This document shows positions 24,173 to 31,981 of a stretch of DNA of 42,569 nt, piece by piece. Numbering within the stretch: position 1 is the stretch's first letter; each line of letters opens with the position of its first letter. Origin of the DNA: a virus. The notes under the pieces are model-generated. The model made no database searches, was not told the DNA's origin, and saw only the letters and a program-made list of their open reading frames with translations. The position numbers and the translations under genes were made by a program. The stretch is taken from the IMG/VR virus record IMGVR_UViG_3300010430_000138, positions 1-42,569 of that record; one strand, given 5' to 3'.

Positions 24173-25507
24173 ATGCAAAAGGATTTATTCGAGCGCAAGG
24201 TTGAATTCAAGCACGTCGAATCGGTCATTGGGTCCGGCCATGAGGAAGCGGTTTCCGCGTTGGCGCTCGAGGATGGGATTGCCCACCGTGCCGCCCGGAA
24301 GAACATGCAGATCCACTCGGCGATCATTTTACTGATCAATGGGGACTTTGCTGGTTTTATGACCTTCCAGATCAACGATGAGTGCCGAGAATTCTGCTTG
24401 CTCCAATCCGTTATCAAGCCCGAGCTATACACGGACGAGCTCTACTTGGAGATGGTCCGGGCGGTCATAGGCCAGAACACCAAAAGCTATCCAGCTCTTA
24501 TGACCACCAATCCGAAATCAAAATTCGAGACCCCAAAACTGTTTGAGCAGTTGGGTTTCTTCACCTATCTAAAGATGGGTGAGTTCCACTATATGGCGCA
24601 CGGTGACCCCGCGGATGTTCGGATGAAACTGCTGGCCCACATCAGCATGACCAACGTCTGGCAGTCTACCCGCGGGGATTGGTTGCGGATCAAGAAAGAA
24701 TGGAAAGCCAAGATCGAGGAGGCCGGCGAGAAGCACAAGGTTCAGAACCCGATGTTCGCCACCCGAGACGGGTGTTGGAACAGCTTTGCGGAGATCGTGG
24801 CCGGCAGGTCCCATAATGGGAACGCATCAGTCTTGGACTCGACGGCGTGCGAGGTCATCCTGCGCTTCTTTATGCCACGCGAAGGACGCCGCATCTACAA
24901 TCCGTTCGGGGGTGGGGTTCAGTTCGGGTTCATTGCCGGCGCCTATGGGTACGAGTACATCGCCAGCGAGCTCAGGAAGAATCAGTCGGACGCGAACAAC
25001 GCCATCTGCTCGGAGTTCGATTCTGTGTCTTGGGTGTGCGCGGACTCTGCGACGTATGAGCCTGAGGGAATGTTCGATCTGATGTTCACTTGTCCGCCCT
25101 ACTACAAGGTGGAGAAGTACCTTGACTACGACGGCAAGCCCCCGCCTGGCGAACTTAATAGCTTGTCCACCTATGAGGTGTTCCGGGACACGCTTTTTGA
25201 GGGCTACCGGCGGGCCATTGCTCACTTGAACGATGGATGCTTTTTCGTGGTGATGACAGGGGACAGCCGGGACTCTAAGGGGGCTTATCACTGCTCGGAA
25301 GCGGAGACCGAACTATTCCTGCGTGATCAGGGGCTGTCAATCTACAACCGGATCATCTATCTCGAGGCGGAGTTCACCCGTTTGGCGCAGGCGAAAACCA
25401 CTCTCAACACCCGGAAGTTTCCGAAGAGGGAGCAGAAAGTCATCGTGGCGTACAAGGGGGACATCAAGGACATTCAGGCCAGGTACGCGAAGATGGGGCG
25501 GCTATGA
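24173..25507 (+). CDS. GNAT-like + DNA methyltransferase fusion
   Basis: A 444-aa protein. The N-terminal part (about 20-150) looks like a GNAT acyltransferase: MQIHSAIILLINGDFAGFMT, a LQSVIKPEL stretch and PKLFEQLGFFTYLKMGEFHY. The C-terminal part is a class I DNA methyltransferase with motif I NPFGGGVQFGF (243-253) before motif IV TCPPYYKVEKY (306-316) and a final GD..D-S-K-G region. Pattern fits phage DNA modification methylases. The fusion suggests a two-step base modification, comparable in idea to Mom; that is inference. ATG 24173 has GGGAGG about 9 bases upstream. Any MazG-like and DUF5131-like connection is contextual. Confidence 0.7.
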   Translation: MQKDLFERKVEFKHVESVIGSGHEEAVSALALEDGIAHRAARKNMQIHSAIILLINGDFAGFMTFQINDECREFCLLQSVIKPELYTDELYLEMVRAVIGQNTKSYPALMTTNPKSKFETPKLFEQLGFFTYLKMGEFHYMAHGDPADVRMKLLAHISMTNVWQSTRGDWLRIKKEWKAKIEEAGEKHKVQNPMFATRDGCWNSFAEIVAGRSHNGNASVLDSTACEVILRFFMPREGRRIYNPFGGGVQFGFIAGAYGYEYIASELRKNQSDANNAICSEFDSVSWVCADSATYEPEGMFDLMFTCPPYYKVEKYLDYDGKPPPGELNSLSTYEVFRDTLFEGYRRAIAHLNDGCFFVVMTGDSRDSKGAYHCSEAETELFLRDQGLSIYNRIIYLEAEFTRLAQAKTTLNTRKFPKREQKVIVAYKGDIKDIQARYAKMGRL

Positions 25508-25767
25508 CCCCGGAAGAGAAGCAGCAATACACCCATGAGGTGGTCCTGGCCCTCTCAGGCAAAGAACCCGCTGATACCTGGCTCTCCAACGCTGACATCA
25601 CCACCATAGGGGACTGGATACGGCAGGACATTCCACTTCGAGTGGTGCTCCAAGCTATTGAGCAAGTCAAGGTCAGGCGGAACTTCGACAACGTGAAGAA
25701 CCCGATTCTCTATCTGAGGCCTGCGGTAGAGGAGGAGTGGAACCGGGTGCGGAGGGCGCGAGCATGA
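25504..25767 (+). CDS. Hypothetical helical protein (87 aa)
   Basis: It starts at ATG 25504 in an overlap with the previous stop. Sequence features are helical, with IPLRVVLQAIEQVKVRRNFD, NPILYLRPAVEEEWNRVR. The pattern resembles small phage proteins of replication regions that bind DNA or a helicase, but no family is certain. Confidence 0.55.
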   Translation: MTPEEKQQYTHEVVLALSGKEPADTWLSNADITTIGDWIRQDIPLRVVLQAIEQVKVRRNFDNVKNPILYLRPAVEEEWNRVRRARA

Positions 25768-25925
25768 GCAGTAAGTTCTGGATGAGTGTCCTTCAGGCGG
25801 TTATTGTGGCTCTTCTGCTTGGGGTGATGGGTAAGGTCTGGCAGACTTATGAGCAGGTACTAGAGCTCCGGCATGATGTGGACGTGCTGTATGGCGAAGT
25901 AAACGAGCTGGCCCAGAACCAATGA
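25764..25925 (+). CDS. Single-pass membrane protein with helical tail (53 aa)
   Basis: One membrane helix (VLQAVIVALLLGVMGKVW) followed by an amphipathic helix (YEQVLELRHDVDVLYGEVNE). ATG 25764 is in an ATGA overlap with the previous gene and its stop overlaps the next. The layout is that of small phage holin-accessory or spanin-like proteins, yet it lies before the lysis block. Function unknown. Confidence 0.5.
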   Translation: MSSKFWMSVLQAVIVALLLGVMGKVWQTYEQVLELRHDVDVLYGEVNELAQNQ

Positions 25926-26281
25926 AGCGGGGACCGCAGCGGCGCCGGAGTTCCCGCAAGGCTCTACGGAACAAGGCCGACAAGCTGTTCTCTGAGAAGA
26001 TTCGGAGTGATGCTTGCTGCCGGAACTGTGGTGTTTCATGGCGCCTTCAATGCGCCCACATTGTGTCTCGCCGGTACAACGCCACTCGCTGGAGTCTGGA
26101 TAATGCTGTGTGCCTCTGCCAGCGGTGTCACATGAAGTTCACCTTTGACCCTCTTGCTTGGGAGGAGTGGGTAGAGGAGAGGTTTCCTGGCCGGCTGGCT
26201 CAGCTCAAGGTCCGTGCCAGGCAGGGGATAGCGAAGGTTGACCTTGGAGCAGTAGTAGAATCCTTGACCCAGACCGTGTAA
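25922..26281 (+). CDS. HNH-type nuclease, NinG-like
   Basis: A basic 119-aa protein with a zinc-bound HNH/beta-beta-alpha-metal motif: CCRNCG, LQCAHIVSRRYNATRWSLDN, then CLCQRCHMKF. The H-I-x-S-R ... N-A-V-C-L-C-x2-C-H arrangement is that of NinG-type and related phage recombination endonucleases. It may process recombination or replication intermediates together with the NinB-like protein. It overlaps the membrane-protein gene by 4 bases. Confidence 0.7.
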   Translation: MKRGPQRRRSSRKALRNKADKLFSEKIRSDACCRNCGVSWRLQCAHIVSRRYNATRWSLDNAVCLCQRCHMKFTFDPLAWEEWVEERFPGRLAQLKVRARQGIAKVDLGAVVESLTQTV

Positions 26282-26306
26282 AATCAGCACGGCCTGGAGG
26301 GAAAGA

Positions 26307-26678
26307 CTGTCTGAGCTCCGGCGGCGTCAAGCGCTTCTGACAAAATGCCTGGGGCAGCTTCTTCTCTACGCTACTCAGCAAGAGCACGATCTTACCCTCG
26401 GCGAAGCCTACGTAGAAAACCCCCGTAAAGCCAGAAATGGTCGGATGATTACAGATGGAGTCCATATGCGGGACTCCCTCCACTACTCCCGCTTGGCCAT
26501 CGACCTCAACCTCTTCGTGCGGACTCCTCGAAGAAACTGGGAGTACGTCACCGACTCAAATCACTCCGTCTGGATTGACCTGGGAACGTTCTGGGAATCT
26601 CTCGACCCGCTGTGTCGGTGGGGGGGGCGTTTTGCTGACGCTAATCATGTTTCGATAACTTACAGAGGTAAGGCATGA
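26307..26678 (+). CDS. Endolysin, M15 L,D-peptidase type, CTG start
   Basis: This 123-aa enzyme should cleave peptidoglycan peptides (L-alanyl-D-glutamate-type). Zn ligands are seen in SLHYSRLAIDLNLF (His59, Asp66) and DANHVSI (His114), with the WGGRF motif before the last. The usual N-terminal M15 helix (SELRRRQALLTKCLGQLLLY) lies upstream of the first ATG (26445), and no ATG, GTG or TTG is available in that frame after its upstream stop at 26253. CTG 26307 has GGAGG 6 bases before it and gives the exact family start. One oddity: the Gly usual in HxxGxAxD is Arg here. The stop overlaps the lipoprotein ATG. Confidence 0.8.
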   Translation: MSELRRRQALLTKCLGQLLLYATQQEHDLTLGEAYVENPRKARNGRMITDGVHMRDSLHYSRLAIDLNLFVRTPRRNWEYVTDSNHSVWIDLGTFWESLDPLCRWGGRFADANHVSITYRGKA

Positions 26679-27478
26679 GGGGATTAGTGCTGTTGATGGC
26701 CCCCGGGATCATTCTAGCGGGAGCACTGTTGCTATCGCTTGGCTGTGGTGGTGGTATCGATCCGTGTACGGTTGAGGCTGCGGCTTGTATCGCGCAGGGT
26801 GGGACTTGGAGTCCTGGACCCAACTGCGGGACATGCGAGTATCCACCGGAGTCCTGTGTCGACACCGGTTGCGAGGCCGGTCGTTGTAATCCCGAGACGG
26901 GGAAATGCGAGGCGCTTCCGCCTCCACCGCCGCCGCCTCCACCGCCTCCACCGCCGGTTGGGGATTGTACTCTTGAGACTCCGCCTGCTTCGCAGGTTGC
27001 TCGAGCCAAGATCCAGGTTCAGCGGGTGAGCCGGATGATCGTCAGCGCTTCTCCTACAGGGCGGTTCGGACGGGAGTACTACTGCACAGCTGAAATGAAC
27101 TGGCCCGAGGCGTGTGCTGCCGGTAGGGCCGAGGGGCCGGTCGCGCCGGATGGTCATCCGCAACGGATGGCCTGCGAAGCGCAGTTCATGGAGCAACCGT
27201 GCCCGATGTTCTCTGAGCACGATCCACAAGGGCACTGGTCTTTTGATCCGTGGTTTGTCATCGACAGCGTTAATCAAAACCATCCGAAGAACGTAGAGGC
27301 CGGTTGTGGGACGCAGTTTGAGGACCATCCGTCATGGGTGAAGCGGCCGCATAGGGGACGCCTGTACATCCAAGAGGGTATGTGGTGGATGGCGACCGTC
27401 CACGGCGACCTGAAGATCAAGGCGTGCATGGCCGGCGGGACGATCTGCGGCGTCAGTACCTTCCGGGTGGATCAGTGA
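26675..27478 (+). CDS. Cys-rich predicted lipoprotein with polyproline tract
   Basis: A 267-aa protein with a hydrophobic signal (MRGLVLLMAPGIILAGALLL) and an imperfect lipobox SLGC (Cys24). Residues about 30-80 carry many cysteines in C-x3-6-C spacing, followed by 13 consecutive prolines and a C-terminal region with RMACEAQFMEQPCPMFSEHD and several further cysteines. It would be exported, lipid-anchored and disulphide-bonded. It overlaps the endolysin stop (ATGA) and precedes a lipid-anchored protease gene; the two may be co-expressed surface proteins. No family recognised. Confidence 0.6.
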   Translation: MRGLVLLMAPGIILAGALLLSLGCGGGIDPCTVEAAACIAQGGTWSPGPNCGTCEYPPESCVDTGCEAGRCNPETGKCEALPPPPPPPPPPPPPVGDCTLETPPASQVARAKIQVQRVSRMIVSASPTGRFGREYYCTAEMNWPEACAAGRAEGPVAPDGHPQRMACEAQFMEQPCPMFSEHDPQGHWSFDPWFVIDSVNQNHPKNVEAGCGTQFEDHPSWVKRPHRGRLYIQEGMWWMATVHGDLKIKACMAGGTICGVSTFRVDQ

Positions 27479-27497
27479 TGATCGAAGGAGAAACCGA

Positions 27498-28805
27498 ATG
27501 AGGAAGATCGGAGCCGTACTTGTGTTGATGCTGACACTGCCGGCGTGCAACGACATCCCGTTGCCCGATAGCGACGGAGACGGGATACCCGACATCATTG
27601 ACCCCTGTCCGGACAACCCCGACCCCATGTGCGTCCCCGAGCCGGACCCGCCCATGCCCTACGACTGCGAGAGCCAGCCCATGCTGGAGGGGCGCTACCT
27701 GCCCGGCGACGTTGCGGGCCAGCTGATAATCGTCTTCAAGAAACGCACTGTTCACGGCCCTGTTGGCACGAACCAGATGCGGGCTCTTGTCGACCAATTC
27801 TCAAACGAACTGAAGGACGTTCGCTATTTCAACCGCCTGAACCAGGTCGCCGTCAAGTTGGACGATATGAAGACCCTGGTCAAGATCCTGGCCGACCCGA
27901 ATGTTCTATATGTCTCTCAAGAGAGAACCTACAAGATCAAACCAGAGATCGCTGCCGCGACCGATCTGTGGGGACTGGACCGCATCGACCAGCGTGAAGG
28001 GCGGGACGGAGAGTACGAACCAGGCGACACGGCCGTGGGCATCCATGTCGATATTATCGATACGGGCGTGGGTACTGCGATCGACGGTGTCGATCCCGAC
28101 CCTGAGTTTGGAGGCCGTTTGGTCGCCCCCTGTCATACCGAACACACCTTCCGAGGCTGCTCCGATGGCCACGGCCACGGCACTCACGTTGCTGGCATCG
28201 TCGGCGGCAAAACATATGGTGTTGCCAAAGAGGTGTTTTTACACGCCATTCGCGTTCTAGGAGAGGATGGTAGCGGCACTACCAGCCAAGTTATCGGCGG
28301 CATTAACAAGTCTGCCGAATGGGCTCGAGCCTCCGGCCAGATTCGCATCGCCAATATGAGTTTGGGCGGCCCTGCCGACCCACCGCTTGACGCTGCCGTC
28401 TGTGGTGCTATGGCTAGCGGTGTAGTCTTTGCCATTGCTGCCGGCAATGACTATGGAGCTGACCCCAACGGCAGCAGCCCTGCTCGAGTTATCCAGGCGA
28501 TCACGGTGGGTGCCATGAACGAGTTGGACGAGGCCGCCAGCTTCAGCAACAGCGGGCCCGCCATCGATCTCTGGGCCCCCGGTGAGGCCATTCGTAGTGC
28601 TAAGCCCGGCGGCGGCAGCGAGACGATGAGCGGGACTAGTATGGCCGCCCCTCATGTGGCCGGCGCTGCAGCCCTCTTTCTGTTCCGTTCGCCGGATGCC
28701 ACGGTCGCTAAGGTCAAGGCTGCAGTAATCGACGGTGCCACCCTGGACACCCTGGAAGGCGTGGGTAGTAGCCCCAACCTTTTGCTCTACGTAAGGCGGA
28801 AGTGA
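27498..28805 (+). CDS. Lipid-anchored subtilisin-like serine protease (S8)
   Basis: A complete 435-aa S8 peptidase. Lipoprotein signal with lipobox LPAC (Cys17); residues 23-45 hold a calcium-type DSDGDGIPDIIDPCPDN repeat; 72-146 resemble an I9 propeptide; the catalytic domain has Asp188 (VDIIDTGV), His227 (GHGHGTHVAG), oxyanion Asn317 (AAGN) and Ser381 (SGTSMAAPHVAG). All catalytic residues are intact. AAGGAG precedes ATG 27498. Such proteases are rare in phage genomes. Asn at +2 of the lipobox would favour outer-membrane sorting in a diderm. Roles could be surface receptor shaving, superinfection exclusion or host benefit; none is shown. Confidence 0.9.
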   Translation: MRKIGAVLVLMLTLPACNDIPLPDSDGDGIPDIIDPCPDNPDPMCVPEPDPPMPYDCESQPMLEGRYLPGDVAGQLIIVFKKRTVHGPVGTNQMRALVDQFSNELKDVRYFNRLNQVAVKLDDMKTLVKILADPNVLYVSQERTYKIKPEIAAATDLWGLDRIDQREGRDGEYEPGDTAVGIHVDIIDTGVGTAIDGVDPDPEFGGRLVAPCHTEHTFRGCSDGHGHGTHVAGIVGGKTYGVAKEVFLHAIRVLGEDGSGTTSQVIGGINKSAEWARASGQIRIANMSLGGPADPPLDAAVCGAMASGVVFAIAAGNDYGADPNGSSPARVIQAITVGAMNELDEAASFSNSGPAIDLWAPGEAIRSAKPGGGSETMSGTSMAAPHVAGAAALFLFRSPDATVAKVKAAVIDGATLDTLEGVGSSPNLLLYVRRK

Positions 28806-28806
28806 G

Positions 28807-29091
28807 ATGGACTCGCGGCTTAACGAGGCCGACATTTCCCTCCCCGGTGGGGCGATCCAGCGCGTCCGCTATTTCACCGACGCGGCAATTCAGAACACCA
28901 TTGACGAAACTCTGGATGGAATTGAACCAGGCCGGAGGGGAGTGATCCTACGGGGTCGGGTTGATAGTGAGGGTGTGGCTGCCGTCCTGGCCGCGCGCCT
29001 CAACAACCACTGGTCCATTGGGCTGATCGCCGACTATAGCAAGGTGACGAAGGACTGGGGGGTTGGCTTTGAGAGTGTCTTTGAATGGTGA
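28807..29091 (+). CDS. Hypothetical protein (94 aa)
   Basis: A soluble mixed alpha/beta protein: SRLNEADISLPGGAIQRVRY, then DEGxEPGRRGVILRGRVDSE-type strands and a final GVGFESVFEW. The repeated RVDSEGVAAVLAARLNNHWS segment suggests a compact domain. It lies 1 base after the protease stop and overlaps the holin-region frame. No family recognised. Confidence 0.5.
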   Translation: MDSRLNEADISLPGGAIQRVRYFTDAAIQNTIDETLDGIEPGRRGVILRGRVDSEGVAAVLAARLNNHWSIGLIADYSKVTKDWGVGFESVFEW

Positions 29092-29543
29092 CGAACCGGA
29101 GTGGGGGTAGGGCGGACATTGTTACTCGTCCTCGCTGGCGAGACCTGGCGTCTCGGGTCCTCGCACAGCTTCAGGAGGATTTCCCGTACAGAGACGGGAG
29201 GTGGCACGTTGCGGAGACCAACCGAATTATGCGCCGAGAGTTTGGCCCGGAACCCCCGGGATGGTTCAGTATCATTCGGAAGGTGACGTTCGGTTACTTG
29301 AGGACGGGAGGGAATATGGATTTTTCATGGACGAAGAATCTGTGGAAAGCGCTACGGGGCGGATTGGGAGTGATCCTGGCAGCTGCGTTATATGCTGCCC
29401 TTGATGCCCTGATGGCACTGGTCGGAAACCCTGGATTCTGGGGGGCTATTGGTGCGCCCGCTTTCATCATCCCCATCATCGTGGCTGCGCTCGTGAGCTT
29501 TCGGAACTGGCTGAAGCACAAAAAGCGTCTGACCATGCCGTAA
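29085..29543 (+). CDS. Holin-region protein with internal start
   Basis: A 152-aa frame from ATG 29085. The last 75 residues, from an internal ATG at 29316 with GGGAGGG upstream, form a typical two-segment holin: GLGVILAAALYAALDALMAL, FWGAIGAPAFIIPIIVAALV, then a basic tail (RNWLKHKKRLTMP). The first 77 residues are soluble and basic. Either the holin is translated from 29316, or both forms are made, as in dual-start holin/antiholin pairs. It follows the endolysin and surface-protein genes. Confidence 0.65.
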   Translation: MVTNRSGGRADIVTRPRWRDLASRVLAQLQEDFPYRDGRWHVAETNRIMRREFGPEPPGWFSIIRKVTFGYLRTGGNMDFSWTKNLWKALRGGLGVILAAALYAALDALMALVGNPGFWGAIGAPAFIIPIIVAALVSFRNWLKHKKRLTMP

Positions 29544-29547
29544 TCTT

Positions 29548-29907
29548 ATGGAGAGCTTTTTTGCTGAGCATGGTGGCTTCGCGGCTGCTCTTGTAAGCGT
29601 TCTGCTCGCGGGATGGATTGCTTTAGGGACGGCCTATCTGCGGGAGAAGTTCCGGCATATAGACGATCATCAGAAACATCAGGATATCCGCCTCAATGAC
29701 TTGGAGGACAATGTGTCTACACTCCAGGGCGACAAGCGTACGCTGTCGGCAGACCTGCGGAATCTCTCCAAGATACTTGAGAAGTACTTTGAGGAGATGA
29801 AAGAGCGTGCAGATCGTTATGAGCAGAGGAACGACAAGGCTCATGAGGAGATCAGGAAAGACCAGGGTGAGATCAAACAGTTGATTAGGCAGAGTCAAAC
29901 AGAATGA
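29548..29907 (+). CDS. Membrane-anchored coiled-coil protein (spanin-like)
   Basis: A 119-aa protein with one N-terminal membrane helix (GFAAALVSVLLAGWIALGTA) and a long charged coiled coil with heptads (IRLNDLEDNVSTLQGDKRTL onward). This is the layout of an inner-membrane spanin or a holin-associated protein, next to the holin gene. No outer-membrane spanin partner was identified. The ATG at 29548 has a weak ribosome site, 5 bases after the holin stop, suggesting coupling. Confidence 0.55.
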   Translation: MESFFAEHGGFAAALVSVLLAGWIALGTAYLREKFRHIDDHQKHQDIRLNDLEDNVSTLQGDKRTLSADLRNLSKILEKYFEEMKERADRYEQRNDKAHEEIRKDQGEIKQLIRQSQTE

Positions 29908-31328
29908 AAGTTTCGGTCATCATCCCGAGTCGTAACGAGCGCTTTCTCGCGCAGACAGTCGCCGATGTCCTAAAGAACGCTCGCGGGGACGTTGAGGTCA
30001 TTGCGGTTCTGGAGGGCTATTGGGATCACGGGCTTCCGACGAATGATGAAAGGCTAGTCCTGGTCCATCATGGCGAGCCCAAGGGCATGAGAGGAGCGAT
30101 CAACGCTGGCGTTGCCGTAGCCCGGGGTGACTTCCTTATGAAGTGTGATGCCCACTGCTCCTTTGCTGAGGGCTTTGACGAAACGCTTAAGGCAGGCTGT
30201 GAGAAGGACTGGGTTGTGGTGCCCCGTCTCTACCGTCTTGATGCAGAGAAATGGGAGCGCTCCAAGTTTGATACCGACTATTGGTATCTCTGCTATCCAA
30301 ACCTAGACGGTAAGGGCGGAGAGGGGGCAGCCAACGACGGGGATCGGGGTGGGCGGACATTACACGGGCGCCGCTGGAGAGAGAAGAACGAGGCCTTCAA
30401 GGGCAAGCCCGTGGATGATCTCATGTCGGCTCAGGGCTCGTGCTGGTTCATGCACCGTGACTACTTCCACGAGCTTGGTCTTCTGGATGAGGAGAACTAT
30501 GGAACCTTTGGCAATGAGTTCCAGGAGGTTGGGCTAAAGGCTTGGCTATCTGGCGGGCGGGTCGTTGTCAACAAAGGAACGTGGTATGCCCATCTTCACA
30601 AGGGCAAGAAATATGGACGGGGCTGGCCTCTCGGTCGACATGATGCCGATAAGGCAGCGGAATTCACAAAGCGCTGGGCGACTGATACGGCATGGGACAA
30701 GAGACAGATTCGCCCTTTCAAATGGTTAGTAGAGAAGTTCTGGCCTGTGCCGGGTTGGCCGGAGGAGTGGGCCCCCAAGCAGGAGGTGAAGTTGATGCCG
30801 GTGCCTGGTGAGTCTCCGATCGGAGCGGGCCGGGGTCGGAGTTACTCCTCCCACATCCCTGTGTTGCTTGACTTACTGCACAAAACGAAGGGGCCAATTC
30901 TCGAGCTTGGCGCTGGCCGATACAGCACACCCCTCATTCATTGGGCTTGTGCAGCCAGGAAACGGTACGTGCTAACGCTTGAGAGCAATCCTAAGTTCTT
31001 TGAGTATGCGGCGCAGTTCGCTGACACCTGGCATCATGTCATCTTCGTGGATGATTGGGCTAAGCAGCCCCTCGGTTGTCCAGATGGGAGGCTATGGGGG
31101 TTTGCCTTTGTGGATCATGTAGGCCCCCGACGTGGTGCCGAAGCTAAGCGCCTAGCCAACCTGGCCGAGCTTGTCGTCTGCCACGACACCTGTGGGCGGG
31201 ATGATCGGAAGTATCACTACTCCGAAGCGTGGCCGCTTTACAAGTACCGCTATCAGTTCCAACGGGTGCGCCCGAGAACCACGGTTGTGTCTAACACGGT
31301 AGATGTTCGCAATCTTGGGTTGCCATGA
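29904..31328 (+). CDS. Glycosyltransferase 2 + methyltransferase-like fusion
   Basis: A 474-aa bifunctional protein. Residues 1-260 are a GT-A family 2 domain: MKVSVIIPSRNERFLAQTVA, the metal site MKCDAHCSF (D82-A-H84), and GLKAWLSGGRVVVNKGTWYA. Residues about 280-474 look like a class I methyltransferase-type domain (GPILELGAGRYSTPLIHWAC). It likely transfers a sugar to a surface or virion glycan and may methylate it. It overlaps the previous gene by 4 bases and the next gene by 4. Its GT half is paralogous to that of the gene at 32659-34374. Confidence 0.8.
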   Translation: MKVSVIIPSRNERFLAQTVADVLKNARGDVEVIAVLEGYWDHGLPTNDERLVLVHHGEPKGMRGAINAGVAVARGDFLMKCDAHCSFAEGFDETLKAGCEKDWVVVPRLYRLDAEKWERSKFDTDYWYLCYPNLDGKGGEGAANDGDRGGRTLHGRRWREKNEAFKGKPVDDLMSAQGSCWFMHRDYFHELGLLDEENYGTFGNEFQEVGLKAWLSGGRVVVNKGTWYAHLHKGKKYGRGWPLGRHDADKAAEFTKRWATDTAWDKRQIRPFKWLVEKFWPVPGWPEEWAPKQEVKLMPVPGESPIGAGRGRSYSSHIPVLLDLLHKTKGPILELGAGRYSTPLIHWACAARKRYVLTLESNPKFFEYAAQFADTWHHVIFVDDWAKQPLGCPDGRLWGFAFVDHVGPRRGAEAKRLANLAELVVCHDTCGRDDRKYHYSEAWPLYKYRYQFQRVRPRTTVVSNTVDVRNLGLP

Positions 31329-31981
31329 AGCTGTTTTCCTATTGCATCCCGATTAGGAATAGGAAAGCAGACTTGGTGGTCGCGCTCCCGACTGTTCTGG
31401 CTGCGGTTTGTCTTGAGACCTCGGTAGAGGTTGTGGTTCTTGACTACGGATCAACTGATGGGCTTTGTAACTACGTTTGGCCCTTGACGGAGGATTGGGG
31501 TGGGCTGAGGTATATCCGGCATGAGGCGGAGTATTACCATATGGCGTGGGCCCGCAACCTTGCCATGCGTGCGGGCCTTGGAAGGTATCTCATTTCTACC
31601 AATGCTGACACCTTGCTCGCCCCGTCTTACTTCCAGGTTTTGAAAGAGGTCGCACTGCGGACAGATTGTGACGTGATGCGTGCGGGGAAGCACATCAACG
31701 GAGTGCTGGCCGTCAAGCGTGACGAGTTCTGGCGGTCGGGTGGGTTTGATGAGCGCTTTGAGTTCTATGGCCCCGAGGATAAGGACTTTGTGGCGCGGTT
31801 GGAGCGGCGGGGGCTGAGCATGGAGTATTACGATCCCCATCTGCTTGGCAAAATTCCAACACCAGATAATGTCAAGGTCGAGGGTTACAGGCTGCCACTG
31901 TCAAAGCGGGAGATGGCCAAGAAGATGCACGCTGTTTATGAAGAGAACAAAACCCGCGGTGTCTTGGTAGCTAATGCATGA
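31325..31981 (+). CDS. Glycosyltransferase, GT-A fold (218 aa)
   Basis: A single-domain transferase: MKLFSYCIPIRNRKADLVVA, VVVLDYGSTDGL, ARNLAMRAGLGRYLISTNAD (metal-binding region) and GGFDERFEFYGPEDKDFVAR with the E-D-x-D-F acceptor motif typical of galactosyltransferase-like GT-A enzymes. It overlaps both neighbours by 4 bases. It probably extends the same glycan as the flanking genes. Confidence 0.8.
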   Translation: MKLFSYCIPIRNRKADLVVALPTVLAAVCLETSVEVVVLDYGSTDGLCNYVWPLTEDWGGLRYIRHEAEYYHMAWARNLAMRAGLGRYLISTNADTLLAPSYFQVLKEVALRTDCDVMRAGKHINGVLAVKRDEFWRSGGFDERFEFYGPEDKDFVARLERRGLSMEYYDPHLLGKIPTPDNVKVEGYRLPLSKREMAKKMHAVYEENKTRGVLVANA

